Both the position numbers and the translations under genes were made by a program. The notes under the pieces are model-generated. The model ran no database searches, was not told the origin of the DNA, and saw only the letters and a program-made list of their open reading frames with translations. Below, in pieces: positions 35,101-43,564 of a stretch of DNA of 64,000 nucleotides. This DNA is from Maylandia zebra (Eukaryota > Chordata > Actinopteri > Cichliformes > Cichlidae), in NCBI RefSeq assembly GCF_041146795.1, contig NC_135172.1:41994123-42058122 (forward strand). Reading direction: 5' to 3'. Numbering within the stretch: position 1 is the first letter of the stretch; every line of letters begins with the position of its first letter.

Positions 35101-35866
35101 GCCAGGCAGGAAGAAGAGAGGAAGACCACAGAGAAGACTCATGGATGTAGTGAAGGAGGACGTACAGAGGGTTGGTGTGACAGATACTAGGGTAGGATCA
35201 AATGATGATCCACTGTAGAGAGCTCTAGAGGACGTCATGTTTCCCACACAATAAACATGAAGATGGATTTGACTGATTTTCTTTATTGCGATAGATTGTG
35301 AGAATTGTGACTTGACTTTGTACTTTTTAAGCATATTTAGGAGAAAAATAAAAACTGACCGGTTAAATCAGCACTGTAGACATTTTTAAACGCACTTTCT
35401 TAGCGTGAGAAAATAATATAGACTGAGAAATAAATGTAACCACGCATATATGAGCGTGTTTTTGTGAACTGTTTGCCCTCCAGCTGTTGTTACTGTTGCA
35501 CACCGGCAGCTAGCAGAGGCTGACAGGTGGCCGGCTGTCGGAGAACAGTCGCCAGCCGTGACGTCTGTCGCTCAGCCGTCAGCCCCGCAGACATACAGGA
35601 CATGTTCACTGCTATCACGCCCCTCTGAGCTCCAGCAGCGGCTGACAGCTGGAGAGACAACAGCTCTGCTGCATTCATTCTGCATTCACTCTGCTGGCTA
35701 ATGCTAACCCTGCTAGCTTAGCTAAGGCGACGTGTCAGCGACGGAAACGAGCGGAAGCTGTGAGCAGGCTCGAGTTTAAATACATTCTCAAAATGCAGCA
35801 GCCGCGCTCAGGTTAAAGCTTACCTGTCACACTCGCCTTCGTGACTCTCTGAATGATAGCTTTCAT
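24451..35866 (-). CDS. dtd1: D-aminoacyl-tRNA deacylase 1, complete five-exon gene
   Basis: DTD1 hydrolyses D-amino acids, and glycine mischarged on tRNA-Ala, from tRNA, keeping D-residues out of proteins. It is cytoplasmic and homodimeric. Coding exons are 35824-35866, 34373-34463, 33409-33644, 30858-30955 and 24451-24606. All have GT-AG junctions, and their phases are compatible. They give 207 residues (human 209). The N-terminus is MKAIIQRVTKASVT; the catalytic SQFTLQ motif is at 78-83; the cross-subunit Gly-cisPro motif is in NDGPVT at 137-142. The last exon encodes the vertebrate-specific charged tail, ending SSGAEGDVSSEREP as in human. Intron 4 (6.3 kb) holds a complete Tc1 relic and a CA repeat; intron 2 holds a Rex3-like LINE. 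Highest-confidence gene in the window. Confidence 0.96.
24725..24796 (-). repeat. Short L2-like LINE reverse-transcriptase piece
   Basis: The minus strand reads [11 protein letters not shown] followed by a decayed YMLPL segment, the same reverse-transcriptase box as at 8860-8931. It lies within dtd1 intron 4. Confidence 0.6.
25740..27120 (-). mobile_element. Third Tc1/mariner lineage, near full-length relic, split by a MITE
   Basis: On the minus strand the N-terminal half starts with ATG at 26882: MRSKEMEMQEKE, then ELSNHKRPEGPQKTTKV-type text that matches the helix-turn-helix and GRPR-like hook of Tc1 transposases. The catalytic half (26130-25780) includes LKHTTSSVEHIGG, FAFIDDVSADRSSRMD and, antisense at 25780-25900, the DNDPKH...WPSQ.PDLNPIEHA region. 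The right flank to about 27120 matches the non-coding terminal part. A MITE interrupts it at 26206-26492, between the two halves. Many stops; inactive. It lies in dtd1 intron 4, on the gene's own strand. Confidence 0.8.
26206..26492 (+). mobile_element. hAT-type MITE nested in the Tc1 relic
   Basis: It starts CAGCGTTCCCCAAC and carries paired CACGGACCGG / GGTACCGGTCCG-type motifs at either end, typical of a short teleost hAT-like MITE. The right terminus is degraded (GGCCTGGGAGTT, then unrelated TGTACAAAT repeats), so no duplication could be confirmed. The preceding 8 bases are GTCTAAAA. Confidence 0.7.
27121..29104. other. dtd1 intron 4 sequence, no gene seen
   Basis: No coding feature was recognised. 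It contains homopolymer runs at 27861-27880 (C then A) and 28265-28281 (A). Confidence 0.5.
29105..29167. repeat. (CA)n microsatellite
   Basis: About 31 uninterrupted CA units in dtd1 intron 4; overlapping open frames are artefacts. Confidence 0.97.
29168..30857. other. dtd1 intron 4, remainder
   Basis: AT-rich sequence without a recognised gene or named repeat. Confidence 0.5.
30858..30955 (-). CDS. dtd1: dtd1 exon 4
   Basis: 98 nt, residues 124-156, carrying the Gly-Pro motif in QNDGPVTIEL. Acceptor TTGTAG, donor CAG|GTACAT. Too short to stand out as an open frame; found by family match. Confidence 0.95.
30956..33408. other. dtd1 intron 3 with a possible enhancer-like stretch
   Basis: No exon. 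The sub-region 31.19-31.86 kb is free of recognised repeats. It contains a perfect DR1 site (31451-31463), several TAATTA/CAATTA words and a CTCF-like core at 31657. The rest, to 33.4 kb, shows no clear feature. Confidence 0.45.
31451..31463 (-). promoter_or_regulatory. Perfect DR1 nuclear-receptor site
   Basis: The minus strand reads AGGTCAAAGGTCA: two exact AGGTCA half-sites with one base between. This is the consensus for HNF4, PPAR-RXR and COUP-TF dimers. Function is inferred. Confidence 0.55.
33409..33644 (-). CDS. dtd1: dtd1 exon 3
   Basis: 236 nt, residues 45-124. It contains the catalytic SQFTLQ and the substrate-pocket KGNKPDFH. Acceptor TTTCAG, donor AAAG|GTGGGT. Confidence 0.96.
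33770..34245 (-). mobile_element. Rex3-like (RTE-clade) LINE 3' end, well preserved
   Basis: On the minus strand this reads YVPALTYGHELWVVTERT, then IQAAEMSFLRRVAGLSLRDR, then LLLHIERSQLRWFGHL, and after frame changes GRRPRGRPRTRWRDYISRLA and EVAGEREVWASLLRL. This is the C-terminus of a fish RTE-clade reverse transcriptase. The 3' end is a short ATCC/GGAT repeat (33768-33780), the simple-repeat tail typical of these LINEs. It is 5'-truncated at about 34245. It inserted in dtd1 intron 2, on the gene's strand. Much younger than the copies at 320 and 45400. The family name is from memory. Confidence 0.75.
34373..34463 (-). CDS. dtd1: dtd1 exon 2
   Basis: 91 nt, residues 15-45, including SSIGRGLCVLLGIS. 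Acceptor TTGCAG, donor CAT|GTGAGT, phase 2 at its end. Confidence 0.95.
34464..35823. other. dtd1 intron 1
   Basis: It contains a LINE fragment at about 35050-35230. The CpG-richer part next to exon 1 (35.5-35.8 kb) is probably promoter-associated. No other gene. Confidence 0.5.
35050..35230 (+). repeat. LINE ORF2 C-terminal fragment
   Basis: The plus strand encodes MLKMELPGRKKRGRPQRRLM and DVVKEDVQRVGV, a sequence common at the C-terminus of fish non-LTR retrotransposons. The clade is not determined. Confidence 0.6.
35824..35866 (-). CDS. dtd1: dtd1 exon 1
   Basis: 43 nt, residues 1-14 plus one base, donor ACAG|GTAAGC. The ATG context is ACAACAATGA (A at -3). Confidence 0.95.
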
Positions 35867-35899
35867 TGTTGTGGTTGTGTTGGGGAGCACACTGTCACA

Positions 35900-35950
35900 A
35901 CTTCCGGAAATCAACAGAGCGCACGGCACGATGTCTCCCCCTGGTGGTTG
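35900..35950 (-). promoter_or_regulatory. dtd1: dtd1 promoter: ETS and CTCF-like sites
   Basis: Within 85 bp upstream of the dtd1 ATG there is a palindromic ETS site TTCCGGAA (35902-35909) and, on the minus strand, CCACCAGGGGGAGA (35934-35947), a close match to the CTCF core. No TATA box was seen, as is usual for housekeeping promoters. Confidence 0.45.
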
Positions 35951-37031
35951 AAACCGGTAACACGGGTCCTGAGATTCAAGCGTACAGGGAGGAATTTATT
36001 AAAGCCCACGCGAGACTTTTACAGCTGACAGTTTTTACTGCGAGCTGTCAGAGTGGATAAAGCAAGAGTGAAATTAATAAAACCTTAGTTACCCAGAAAA
36101 CCGTGAAGGTGAACCTGCATGCACACATGCTGCACCTAAGGGGAGTACAGCCTACTTTAATAGACAGATAGATGCTTTATTGATCCCACAAGGTTAAACT
36201 TTTGTGTTACAGCAGCATGATAAAGAATAAAATCGTACAGTGTACAATACACAACAAATAAACAACAAAGTAAGAGGTTTATACTATGAGACTGTTGTAA
36301 ACAAATTCTTGCAGTGTGATAAAAACAAACAAAAATGTAGTTAAAAACAATGAAGAAGTGCAAATTGGATTAATAAATAATATGTATAACTAAAAAAACA
36401 GCAGCATGAAGGTATAATACAAAAGCATGCTTCAATCTGTAGGAAAGATTTCCTAAAGCGTTCTTTATGGCAGTGAGGTTGAATCAGTCTGAGGGAGAAG
36501 GAGCTCTGCTGCACCCTCATATAGATGTCATCACATCAAAAGTGTTTGCAAGTGAGTTTAATCATTGCGTTGTACTGAAATCCTCCTTTACAGTGGGCTG
36601 AAAGAAGCTAGAATAGAGTATCTGTTAAAGAAAAGTCATAAAGCTTGTAAAGTAAGAGCCAGAACAAAAGTTTTAAAGTCTTAAAGGGCCTAAAGTAAAG
36701 AATTCCTTTATTGGATCAGCTGTATGGGATTAACTTAATGTTGCAGTTGGATATTATTTTAATTCCTTCTTATGCTGCCGTTTTGATTTATCAATAATAA
36801 TACAGCAGAATACATGAGCAGGTTTTAAAACCCCAAATAAAAACTTTAAAATAAATTGATGAAGTTTAGTTTACAACATTTTAAAGTTTTACCCCCAGAA
36901 ATACCAGTGTTTTTGACACGTGGATGCTAATGACCTAACACTGATTTCTGACAGTAACCCAAACAGAGATGACTACACGATGAGGGGACCATGATGAAAG
37001 ACCACAAAGTCAAACTTCTTTTTCTTTTTTG
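35951..37031. other. Intergenic region between dtd1 and the TRIM gene
   Basis: Most of it is a dispersed repeat (36150-36530); the remainder has no recognised feature. Confidence 0.5.
36150..36530. repeat. Dispersed fish repeat
   Basis: It starts ATAGACAGATAGATGCTTTATTGATCCC-type sequence and ends near GAGGTTGAATCAGTCTGAGG. I recognise this as an abundant teleost interspersed repeat, probably the non-coding end of a retroposon. Family not assigned. Confidence 0.5.
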
Positions 37032-37037
37032 TTTATT
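37032..37037 (-). terminator. Candidate TRIM-gene polyadenylation signal
   Basis: AATAAA on the minus strand, about 585 bp after the stop codon. Confidence 0.4.
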
Positions 37038-37621
37038 GTGGCAAGAAAGTTGGAAAATACACACAAACACACACCTTGTCCGACATTTAGTCAGTTAGGG
37101 TCTGGTTACACACACAGAGGACAAAATACAGTATTTTCACCCAAAATACAGAGGATTACTCAAAGAAAGTACAAGTACATTAAAACTTTACTTCAGTGAA
37201 GTACTAGAGTAAATGTACTAAATTCATCCTTTCATCCAGTGCTGGTGGACCCAGTGGTGATGTTGAGCTGGTGAAGCTCAGTGGGCACATGACTGCTGGG
37301 AATTCTAATAGCAATCACATCATCATGTTATTGGAAGATCCTGGACCAAGGCATGGCCCTGGTTGATCTGGACTCAGGCAGGGTCATGCCTTGTCTCAGA
37401 TTGTGTTTGTGCTAATCAAGTGTGTAGTCGAGGTGAGGAGGGTGACTTTCAACATGAACGTGGCACTACGAGCGTCAGCACCTCCAAGTCTGAGTGATGG
37501 AGGTCCTGGGATCTTGCTGGTGAGGTTTAGTATAAATAGCCAAAGTCTGTCAATTGAAGGTGAATATCAGAATCGCCTGTTGTTGATGAAAGTAAAGACA
37601 GGAAAGCACAATGAGCCCTCT

Positions 37622-38935
37622 TTAATTGACGGGGGTGATGATCAGAGGTGCAGAGTTCCAACCATCATTTTCCAGTCCAGGACTGAAGTATGGGTAGAGT
37701 TTCTCAGTGAAGGAGCAGCCAGTAAAGGAGTAGATCAGAGCTGCAGTATCAACGTCATAAAAGGAGACCAGGCCATCCTCATAATCCACAAACACCCCCA
37801 CCTTCTTAGGAGCAGACTGCAGAGAGAGAGCGACATCAGGGCCAGCTTTGTATTTATTTCCATTACTCAGGCCTACAGTCCAGAAACCGGCTGCAGGTCT
37901 CGGTGTGATGTCTTCCCTCCTGTTGATCGACTCTCTGGCCACTCCCAAAGTCCACTCGCCCTTTCCTTCAACCTGAACCTCAAAATAAAATCTGCCTGAA
38001 GAGAAACTCTGTTTTCCTAAAACAGCAGCACTGTAAAAAAATCTCTCTGAGTTGTAGGGAAGAGCTTTCTCCCTATAGGTATCATGTACTTGTTTCTCAT
38101 CATCAGACAGGAAGAGGTAAGCATTTGCTGTGTCTGGATCGAGTGTCACGTCCACTGCGTAGCTCTGGGCCCTCCTCAGCTTGGCCATGGCGAGCATCTT
38201 GGGTAGTTTCTCCTTCATCTCTGCAGTTTCCTCCAGCTGAAGCACAGAGAGCAGCTCCACCTCCGTCTTCCTCTTCTTCAGCTCACGGATGTCCTGCTCC
38301 ATCTTTCTGATGAAGCCTTCAGCCTGCAGCTCTGTTTGTCTCTGCTTCTCTCTGATGGCCTCCGTGAGCTTGGCCTCACCTTTCTCGACATACTCTTTCA
38401 GAGCAGCAAAGACCCGAGCACCATCTGTCATCTCTCTGTCTGCGTCCTCTTTACCGAGCTCCACTGAGCGTTTGAGCTCCTCAATCTTCAGTCGCATCTC
38501 CTCGATCGTCTGCTGGATTTCAGCCTCCATCTTCACCCCTTTCTTTCCTTTACTCATTTCTTCCAAAGGATGATTGAATTTCATGCAGTCCAAAAGTAAT
38601 GAAAGAAACACCACACAGAGAAGCAGCGGCAGTGGTTTTAAGCCTAACCCAGGGAGAACTTCTTCCTGTCTGGCTGGCCGTTGCTCTGCCCGTCTGAAGG
38701 TATCAACCATCTCAGAGATCAGAGTGTTGACCTGCAGCTCGGGCTTTGGGTAGAACATCTTCATGCAGGTGGGACACTGGAACGGGACGTCGGCGTCAAC
38801 GGGTTCAGTGATGCAGTTTTTGCAGAAGTTGTGTCCACACGGCGTGCTGACCGGATCGGTGAACACATCCAGACAGATGGCGCACAGAAACTGATCTTCA
38901 GTCAGCAGACAGGCGGCAGCAGCCATGTTTGGACA
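37622..38935 (-). CDS. TRIM-family RING / coiled-coil / PRY-SPRY protein lacking a B-box
   Basis: The 434-codon frame runs from ATG at 38926 to a stop at 37622-37624. A C3HC4 RING (C15, C18, C30, H32, C35, C38, C51, C54) implies E3 ubiquitin-ligase activity. A coiled coil (about 133-250) would dimerise it. A PRY-SPRY domain (about 255-430; LDPDTAN, RFYFEVQVEG, GFWTVGL, YPYFSPG) would recognise targets. It resembles the expanded fish 'bloodthirsty'/TRIM25-like immune group. Where a B-box is normal (about 90-130) there is none; instead PLPLLLCVVFLSLLLDC (98-114) could be a membrane segment or buried helix. The coding sequence is in one exon. The CTGTTCTCAG acceptor nine bases before the ATG (exon starts 38935) implies an upstream untranslated exon. 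Paralogue identity is not resolved. Confidence 0.88.
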   Translation of the reverse strand, partial: CPNMAAAACLLTEDQFLCAICLDVFTDPVSTPCGHNFCKNCITEPVDADVPFQCPTCMKMFYPKPELQVNTLISEMVDTFRRAEQRPARQEEVLPGLGLKPLPLLLCVVFLSLLLDCMKFNHPLEEMSKGKKGVKMEAEIQQTIEEMRLKIEELKRSVELGKEDADREMTDGARVFAALKEYVEKGEAKLTEAIREKQRQTELQAEGFIRKMEQDIRELKKRKTEVELLSVLQLEETAEMKEKLPKMLAMAKLRRAQSYAVDVTLDPDTANAYLFLSDDEKQVHDTYREKALPYNSERFFYSAAVLGKQSFSSGRFYFEVQVEGKGEWTLGVARESINRREDITPRPAAGFWTVGLSNGNKYKAGPDVALSLQSAPKKVGVFVDYEDGLVSFYDVDTAALIYSFTGCSFTEKLYPYFSPGLENDGWNSAPLIITPVN

Positions 38936-41321
38936 CTGAGAACAGAAAGGAAAGACGCTGGTTACCCAGTGCAGAATAACACGTCCTGTGAGCTGAAGCA
39001 GAGCTCTTGTATTGTCCTCAACTCTCTGTTGAGTTCTGCTGTAATTTCTTTTCTTCCGTCTCTGCTCTGTTTGTTCCCTGACCTGTGCAACATTAGCATC
39101 TCAGCGCTGTTTCACCATTATAAGTTTAAGTCATGGATAAATTCCACGGTGGACTGTTTTACCTTAGTTTCTGCCAGGTGTTGTTCAGGTTTGCTATTCG
39201 TCCACCTTTGATGCATTTGTGGGTTCAATATTAACACATTTTAAAAATAGTCTGTTAACAACAGGACAAAATCGGTGTTTTTTCTACTTTAGCATGTAAA
39301 CAACATAGAGCATCAGACACGTGACTCAGAAACTGATTCTAAGGTTTCCATTTTTTTTTTTAGTACTTTCCACACATAAACCAAAACTGAAAACATCGCA
39401 TTGTTTTAGATTCCCCAGAGAAGCCTTTGTTTTCGGGGGTATAAAGTTTTAAATATTTGATCGCGTAGTTTATCCGTGCGCTCATGGAGGGGACAAAGTA
39501 TTTCTGGAGGTTGGCCAAAGGGGAGGGAGCCAAAACAAACAGGCTGAAATGAAACTTTTAAAACGCTCCTGTTTAAGATCACAAAGCCGTTTACTGATGC
39601 GTGAATCACGTGGCGCTTTGCACGCAGAGCCTCAGAACAGAAGCGCAAACACCTGGAACCTTTCACCAAACATCCCCTTCTCCCCTGAAACTTCCTAAAC
39701 TGAATTTTCATGTTTGCGTTAAGAGTTTTCAGCTCGACTCACCAAAGCTGGGCGGAAACTCCCGAAGAAATCCGATTAATATTTGTTTGCAGACACAAAC
39801 AAAGCCGTCTTCGATCAGCTGCACAGATGCCGCAAACCGAAAGCGCATCAGTGTTTGAGTGGACTGGACACACTTCCTGTGTGAGCTGTTTAGCTCCACC
39901 CACACCTGAGAGGGTAAACAGCTTGAGGAAATGACGTGTACAGACCAGCGGGTGTGTCGGCTAAATAAAAAAACGTATAGAGGCAGATGGTCTTTACTCC
40001 TCTTGACCTGCAGCCCAGGAACAGCTCACAGAGGGCAGTGACTTTAACTCCACCTCACCTGTGGAGCCCTCGGATCTACCACCAGGTGTCCTCCTCTCCA
40101 GTGTTGCGCCAAAAAGCAGTTTTCGATGTTTATTTTTACGCCTCATACCCTTGCTAACATTGGCAAATAGACTGTAGTTATCATGATTTATTACGGTGTT
40201 ATAAACAGAATAAAGAAATGACCTGTAGCTCGCAGGACTTATTGTCTTATTGTACATTCATTGTAATCAATAGAGTTCCCTTTTGGACGCTTAAAATATC
40301 TTTATATTACTGTGATGTTATGTTTGTCCCAATTTCTGCTTCCCTCTTGGGCAGATCTAACGTCTATGACACTTCTTCCTGTATAAATAAAGGATATAAG
40401 AATTCACTTTGCCAAAAACAGATCGCCATGTCCATCTTTTGATAGGAATGTACTTTCTGGCCCCAAATAGCTTGATGCCATTCATGACAGATGTATCTGA
40501 TAGATTATAGACCAACAAATCATTTATAACAGTTTAAATGTCACCAGTCACTTTCTGGATCTTCTCCTTCTCCCATAAAGCTGATCAATCAGATGCAAAT
40601 ACTGCTGTGTCTTGTATCTTCAGTCCTTGACTCGTCTATGTTTTCCTGGACAGCTGGTGACTCGTTTCACCTCCACCTGCACTCCCAGCCTCATGTACAG
40701 CAGATACCAGTGACACCAGCAGGTAAGAGAAGTGGCAGATCTGCCTTCAGCTCTCATGAAGGCGGCCTTAAAACAGATGGCTTGTATTGATTCAAAATCA
40801 ACATTACTGCTTTAGACAGACTTCATTCATCTTAATAAACAGTGAGAACAACATAACCTGCTCACTAAACAGTTCAGTCACATTTCACGTGCATCTGTGG
40901 AGTTTCTCTTCCCTCTTTGTTTTCAGCCACTCGGTATCCCAGGTGGCCGAAAACTGTCTTGCTGGCCTGTGGTGTAGACCAAGGCTCCAGTGCGTATTTC
41001 TTATTGATGCTTATCATGGAAAGACCAAGACTTTAAATGCTGTTGAAAAACTTTACATCTTATTATAATCTGAGCTCTGTGGTCTGAAGGATCTTCTTGG
41101 AGTCGTGGTTTTATTTTCCAGAGAACTGACTGGTCAGCTGGTGGTGACTTCACAACTGTTGACATCACTCATCAAACATAAGGTAAAAAGTAAACGACCT
41201 CTGTCACACTGAAAATCCAGGATTAAACATCACTAGGCCCCAAATCCTGTTCCAACCTATAACATGAATCACAGATGAACCTTTAATCTTTCTACTGAAA
41301 CAGATTTCTGCATTTTGAGGG
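38936..41321. other. Region between the TRIM gene and smim26
   Basis: The TRIM promoter and 5' UTR exon probably lie here, perhaps near 39.6-39.9 kb, where the sequence is less AT-rich. No second gene was recognised. Confidence 0.4.
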
Positions 41322-41327
41322 TTTATT
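41322..41327 (-). terminator. smim26: Candidate smim26 polyadenylation signal
   Basis: AATAAA on the minus strand, about 175 bp after the stop codon. Confidence 0.45.
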
Positions 41328-41502
41328 TACACACCACGAGCATCTGAATTACAGAACAGTACTGAATACTGCTTACAGTTTGATACTAAAAGCTGGCTGA
41401 GGCCATCAGAGCAGGACAGGTGGACACGCAGCTGGAGTTTCCTTAAAAAACAAAAACATTATAATGTCCTCACAGAAATACATAAATATTAACTGGAGAG
41501 GT

Positions 41503-41675
41503 TCATTTGTTGTCGTCTCCAGCCCCTCGATCGCTGCTGAAGGATGAGATGAGATTATAGATCCTTGTGGTGTACGGGACAAAGTCTTTCTTATAGGTGA
41601 TGACAGTTTTGGTGTGTGCCGTCTTGTAGACCTCCTGGTTTGGATCCTGCGGCTCTTCCACTTCTTCTTTTTTCA
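41503..41675 (-). CDS. smim26: smim26 exon 2
   Basis: 173 nt, residues 42-98 and the TGA stop. Acidic KKEEVEEPQD linker, then the conserved KTVITYKKDFVPY core. Confidence 0.9.
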
Positions 41676-42310
41676 CTGAGTAAGAGGAGGGCAATCATAA
41701 ACATTCATTATCAGTTACTTCTATGAATATATGTGTCAGCAATAAAGGGTAGCACTGTGCAAACAAACTGGATCAGCTGATATTGAAAGTAAATGAAATT
41801 TGTTATTTCAGACTAGAGAGAGAATCTGTTTCTTTATACGCCACAGCTGCAGGTCAGTAACCTCTGTTTTGTCCTGTTTGTGGTTCCTTCCTCTCTCACC
41901 AACCAGCAGAACGTGATGTAAGCTGCGTATCCAGTGTATGTAAGCTGGATACGCAGCCTCCAGTGTAACTTATTGCATGCATTTGCAGGAAGAAAGGGGC
42001 ACGTCTCAGAGCTCCTCTTAGATTCATCTCATTTTAATATTTCTTCAGTTTCTTCACATTAAATGAGTAACATCTGTCAGCATACCCGATGACACTCATC
42101 AAAAAGAGGCTGTTAAATAATTCGGCGTACTTCAGTTTGAGAATATTGTTTGCGCATGTGTGAATTTCACAGTTCACGTCGCTCACCTGGCGCGACCTCG
42201 CAGCGACCTGTGTATTTCAGGTAAGCGTACGAGCCGACCATGGTCCAAATACCAATCGCGTACACGGCGGATACTCTGGCGTTCCACTTCAGCAGATCTT
42301 TGAACTTCAT
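41503..42310 (-). CDS. smim26: Small integral membrane protein 26 (mitochondrial microprotein)
   Basis: Two coding exons, 42187-42310 and 41503-41675, join in phase 1 across GCGCCAG|GTGAGC and TTACTCAG. They give 98 residues (human SMIM26: 95). The N-terminus (MKFKDLLKWNARVSAVYAIG) leads into one membrane segment (about residues 12-31). The C-terminal part holds the conserved core TVITYKKDFVPYTTRIYNL, matching human TVVTYKEDFVPNTEKILNY. Human SMIM26 is a mitochondrial membrane protein linked to respiratory complex I. It neighbours DTD1 on human chromosome 20p, as it does here. The ATG at 41694 lies inside the intron; the real N-terminus is encoded by the upstream exon. Confidence 0.9.
42187..42310 (-). 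CDS. smim26: smim26 exon 1
   Basis: 124 nt, residues 1-41 plus one base; ATG context GCAGCCATGA. It encodes the membrane segment VSAVYAIGIWTMVGSYAYL. Confidence 0.88.
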
Positions 42311-42380
42311 GGCTGCTTCGCTCCACAGCGCTTTATTATTTCATGAACGTGTTTAGATTCCTTTCGCTAGAGCGTTATGG

Positions 42381-42410
42381 GCGCCGCCATGACAGTCACC
42401 CCGGAAGTAC
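42381..42410 (-). promoter_or_regulatory. smim26: smim26 promoter: YY1-like and ETS sites
   Basis: The minus strand has ATGGCGGCGC (42381-42390), a YY1-like core. CCGGAAGT (42401-42408) is a consensus ETS/GABP site. Both lie within 100 bp upstream of the ATG, a pair typical of nuclear-encoded mitochondrial gene promoters. Confidence 0.45.
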
Positions 42411-42927
42411 TAAAAAATAACCGGTCGCGTGTTTTTTTTCCATTATTTTTTTAATTTTATCATTAAAATCTAGAAATTGTTGATTATTTATGTCACAGGG
42501 TTCCGAGATAAAATCGCTCACAGTTCATAGACTCACACCATTTTTCAGCATGTGTAACTTTATAAGTGCAGGATATCCCCACGAAACTGACGGGGTTGAA
42601 AAACATATTTAAGCTCTGTTCAAATCAAATCAGTTTTACACTGGCACTGGGAGAACAGGCCTTCACACAAACTGCAGAATGGATGGACTTAAGCAGACCT
42701 TAAAAGAAGCTGGTCTGGTAATTCTCCTATTTAACTCATTGTCCCCCAGTGGACACACCACTCGGTTTCATCTCAAGTCCTGAGATCTGGTTGATGAAGA
42801 AGAAGAGTATGGACATAACAGAGGATGAAAAAAAACATCTTGAAAATGTATGTTATAGCTTAATTACGGAATTATATAATTATTTCACTTTAATTTGTTT
42901 TGTTTGTTTTTTTGTTTAGTTCTTCAA

Positions 42928-43135
42928 TTCAATTCAATTTTACTTACAGCTGGTAAGGTAAGAATCACAACAACAGTTGCCTCAAGGTGTTTTATATTGT
43001 GAGGTAAAAATCCTACAATGATACGAAGAAAATGAAGAAAACCCTGAAAAATCATATGAACCTCCATGAACAGGCACTTTGGTGACAGTGGCAAGGAAGA
43101 ACTCCCTTTTAACAGGAAGAAATGTTAGCAGAACC
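42928..43135 (+). repeat. Dispersed fish repeat, copy 1
   Basis: It begins TTCAATTCAATTCAATTTTA, then CACAACAACAGTTGCCTCAA, and ends with CCTTTTAACAGGAAGAA and CAGAACCAGGCT. The same blocks, in the same order and orientation, recur at 48950-49190. It is common in teleosts; the class is unknown to me. Confidence 0.65.
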
Positions 43136-43220
43136 AGGCTAAAGAACAACAAATTATATCATTGGCTGAGATCACCTTTACAGACTTTTCATCGTCATAC
43201 ACAGGGTTGTTGTGTATCAC

Positions 43221-43292
43221 TCCCTGGTGGTCTAGTGGTTAGGATTCGGCGCTCTCACCGCCGCGGCCCGGGTTCGATTCCCGGTCAGGGAA
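43221..43292 (+). tRNA. tRNA-Glu (CTC)
   Basis: The 72-nt sequence folds into a full cloverleaf: TCCCTGG pairs with TCAGGGA (one G-T), the anticodon loop is CTCTCAC with anticodon CTC, and the B box is GGTTCGATTCC. It appears identical to the canonical vertebrate gene. A TTTT Pol III terminator lies seven bases downstream (43299-43302). Confidence 0.97.
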
Positions 43293-43476
43293 CACATGTT
43301 TTGTTTGAGCATAATTCATGTTTTACGCAAGCGATTCAATTTCACGTGGACACACCTGTTAGGTCACGTGAGGTATACGCCAAAACTGTTACGTGCAAAA
43401 ATAATCGCGTTTCATTTAGTAAGTCCGCGTTATAAACACAGAGATCTTGGCCAAAGTTTTTGTGAAAAGAAATCTC

Positions 43477-43564
43477 TCCTTCGAGCCGGATTCGAACCAG
43501 CGACCTAAGGATCACTGTGATCAGCCTCTACAGTCCTCCGCTCTACCAACTGAGCTATCGAAGG
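43477..43564 (-). tRNA. tRNA-Tyr (GTA), intron-containing, copy 1
   Basis: On the minus strand, CCTTCGATAGCTCAGTTGG opens an 88-nt gene made of a 73-nt tRNA and a 15-nt intron (AGGCTGATCACAGTG) after base 37. The anticodon GTA sits in CTGTAG. The B box is GGTTCGAATCC. A TTTT terminator lies at 43465-43468. Introns at this site are universal in eukaryotic tRNA-Tyr genes and are removed by the tRNA splicing endonuclease. Confidence 0.97.

Noticed and set aside
37391-37999. 202-codon plus-strand open frame
   Set aside because: Antisense shadow of the TRIM SPRY coding region.
38681-39211. 176-codon plus-strand open frame
   Set aside because: Antisense shadow of the RING coding region continuing into non-coding DNA.
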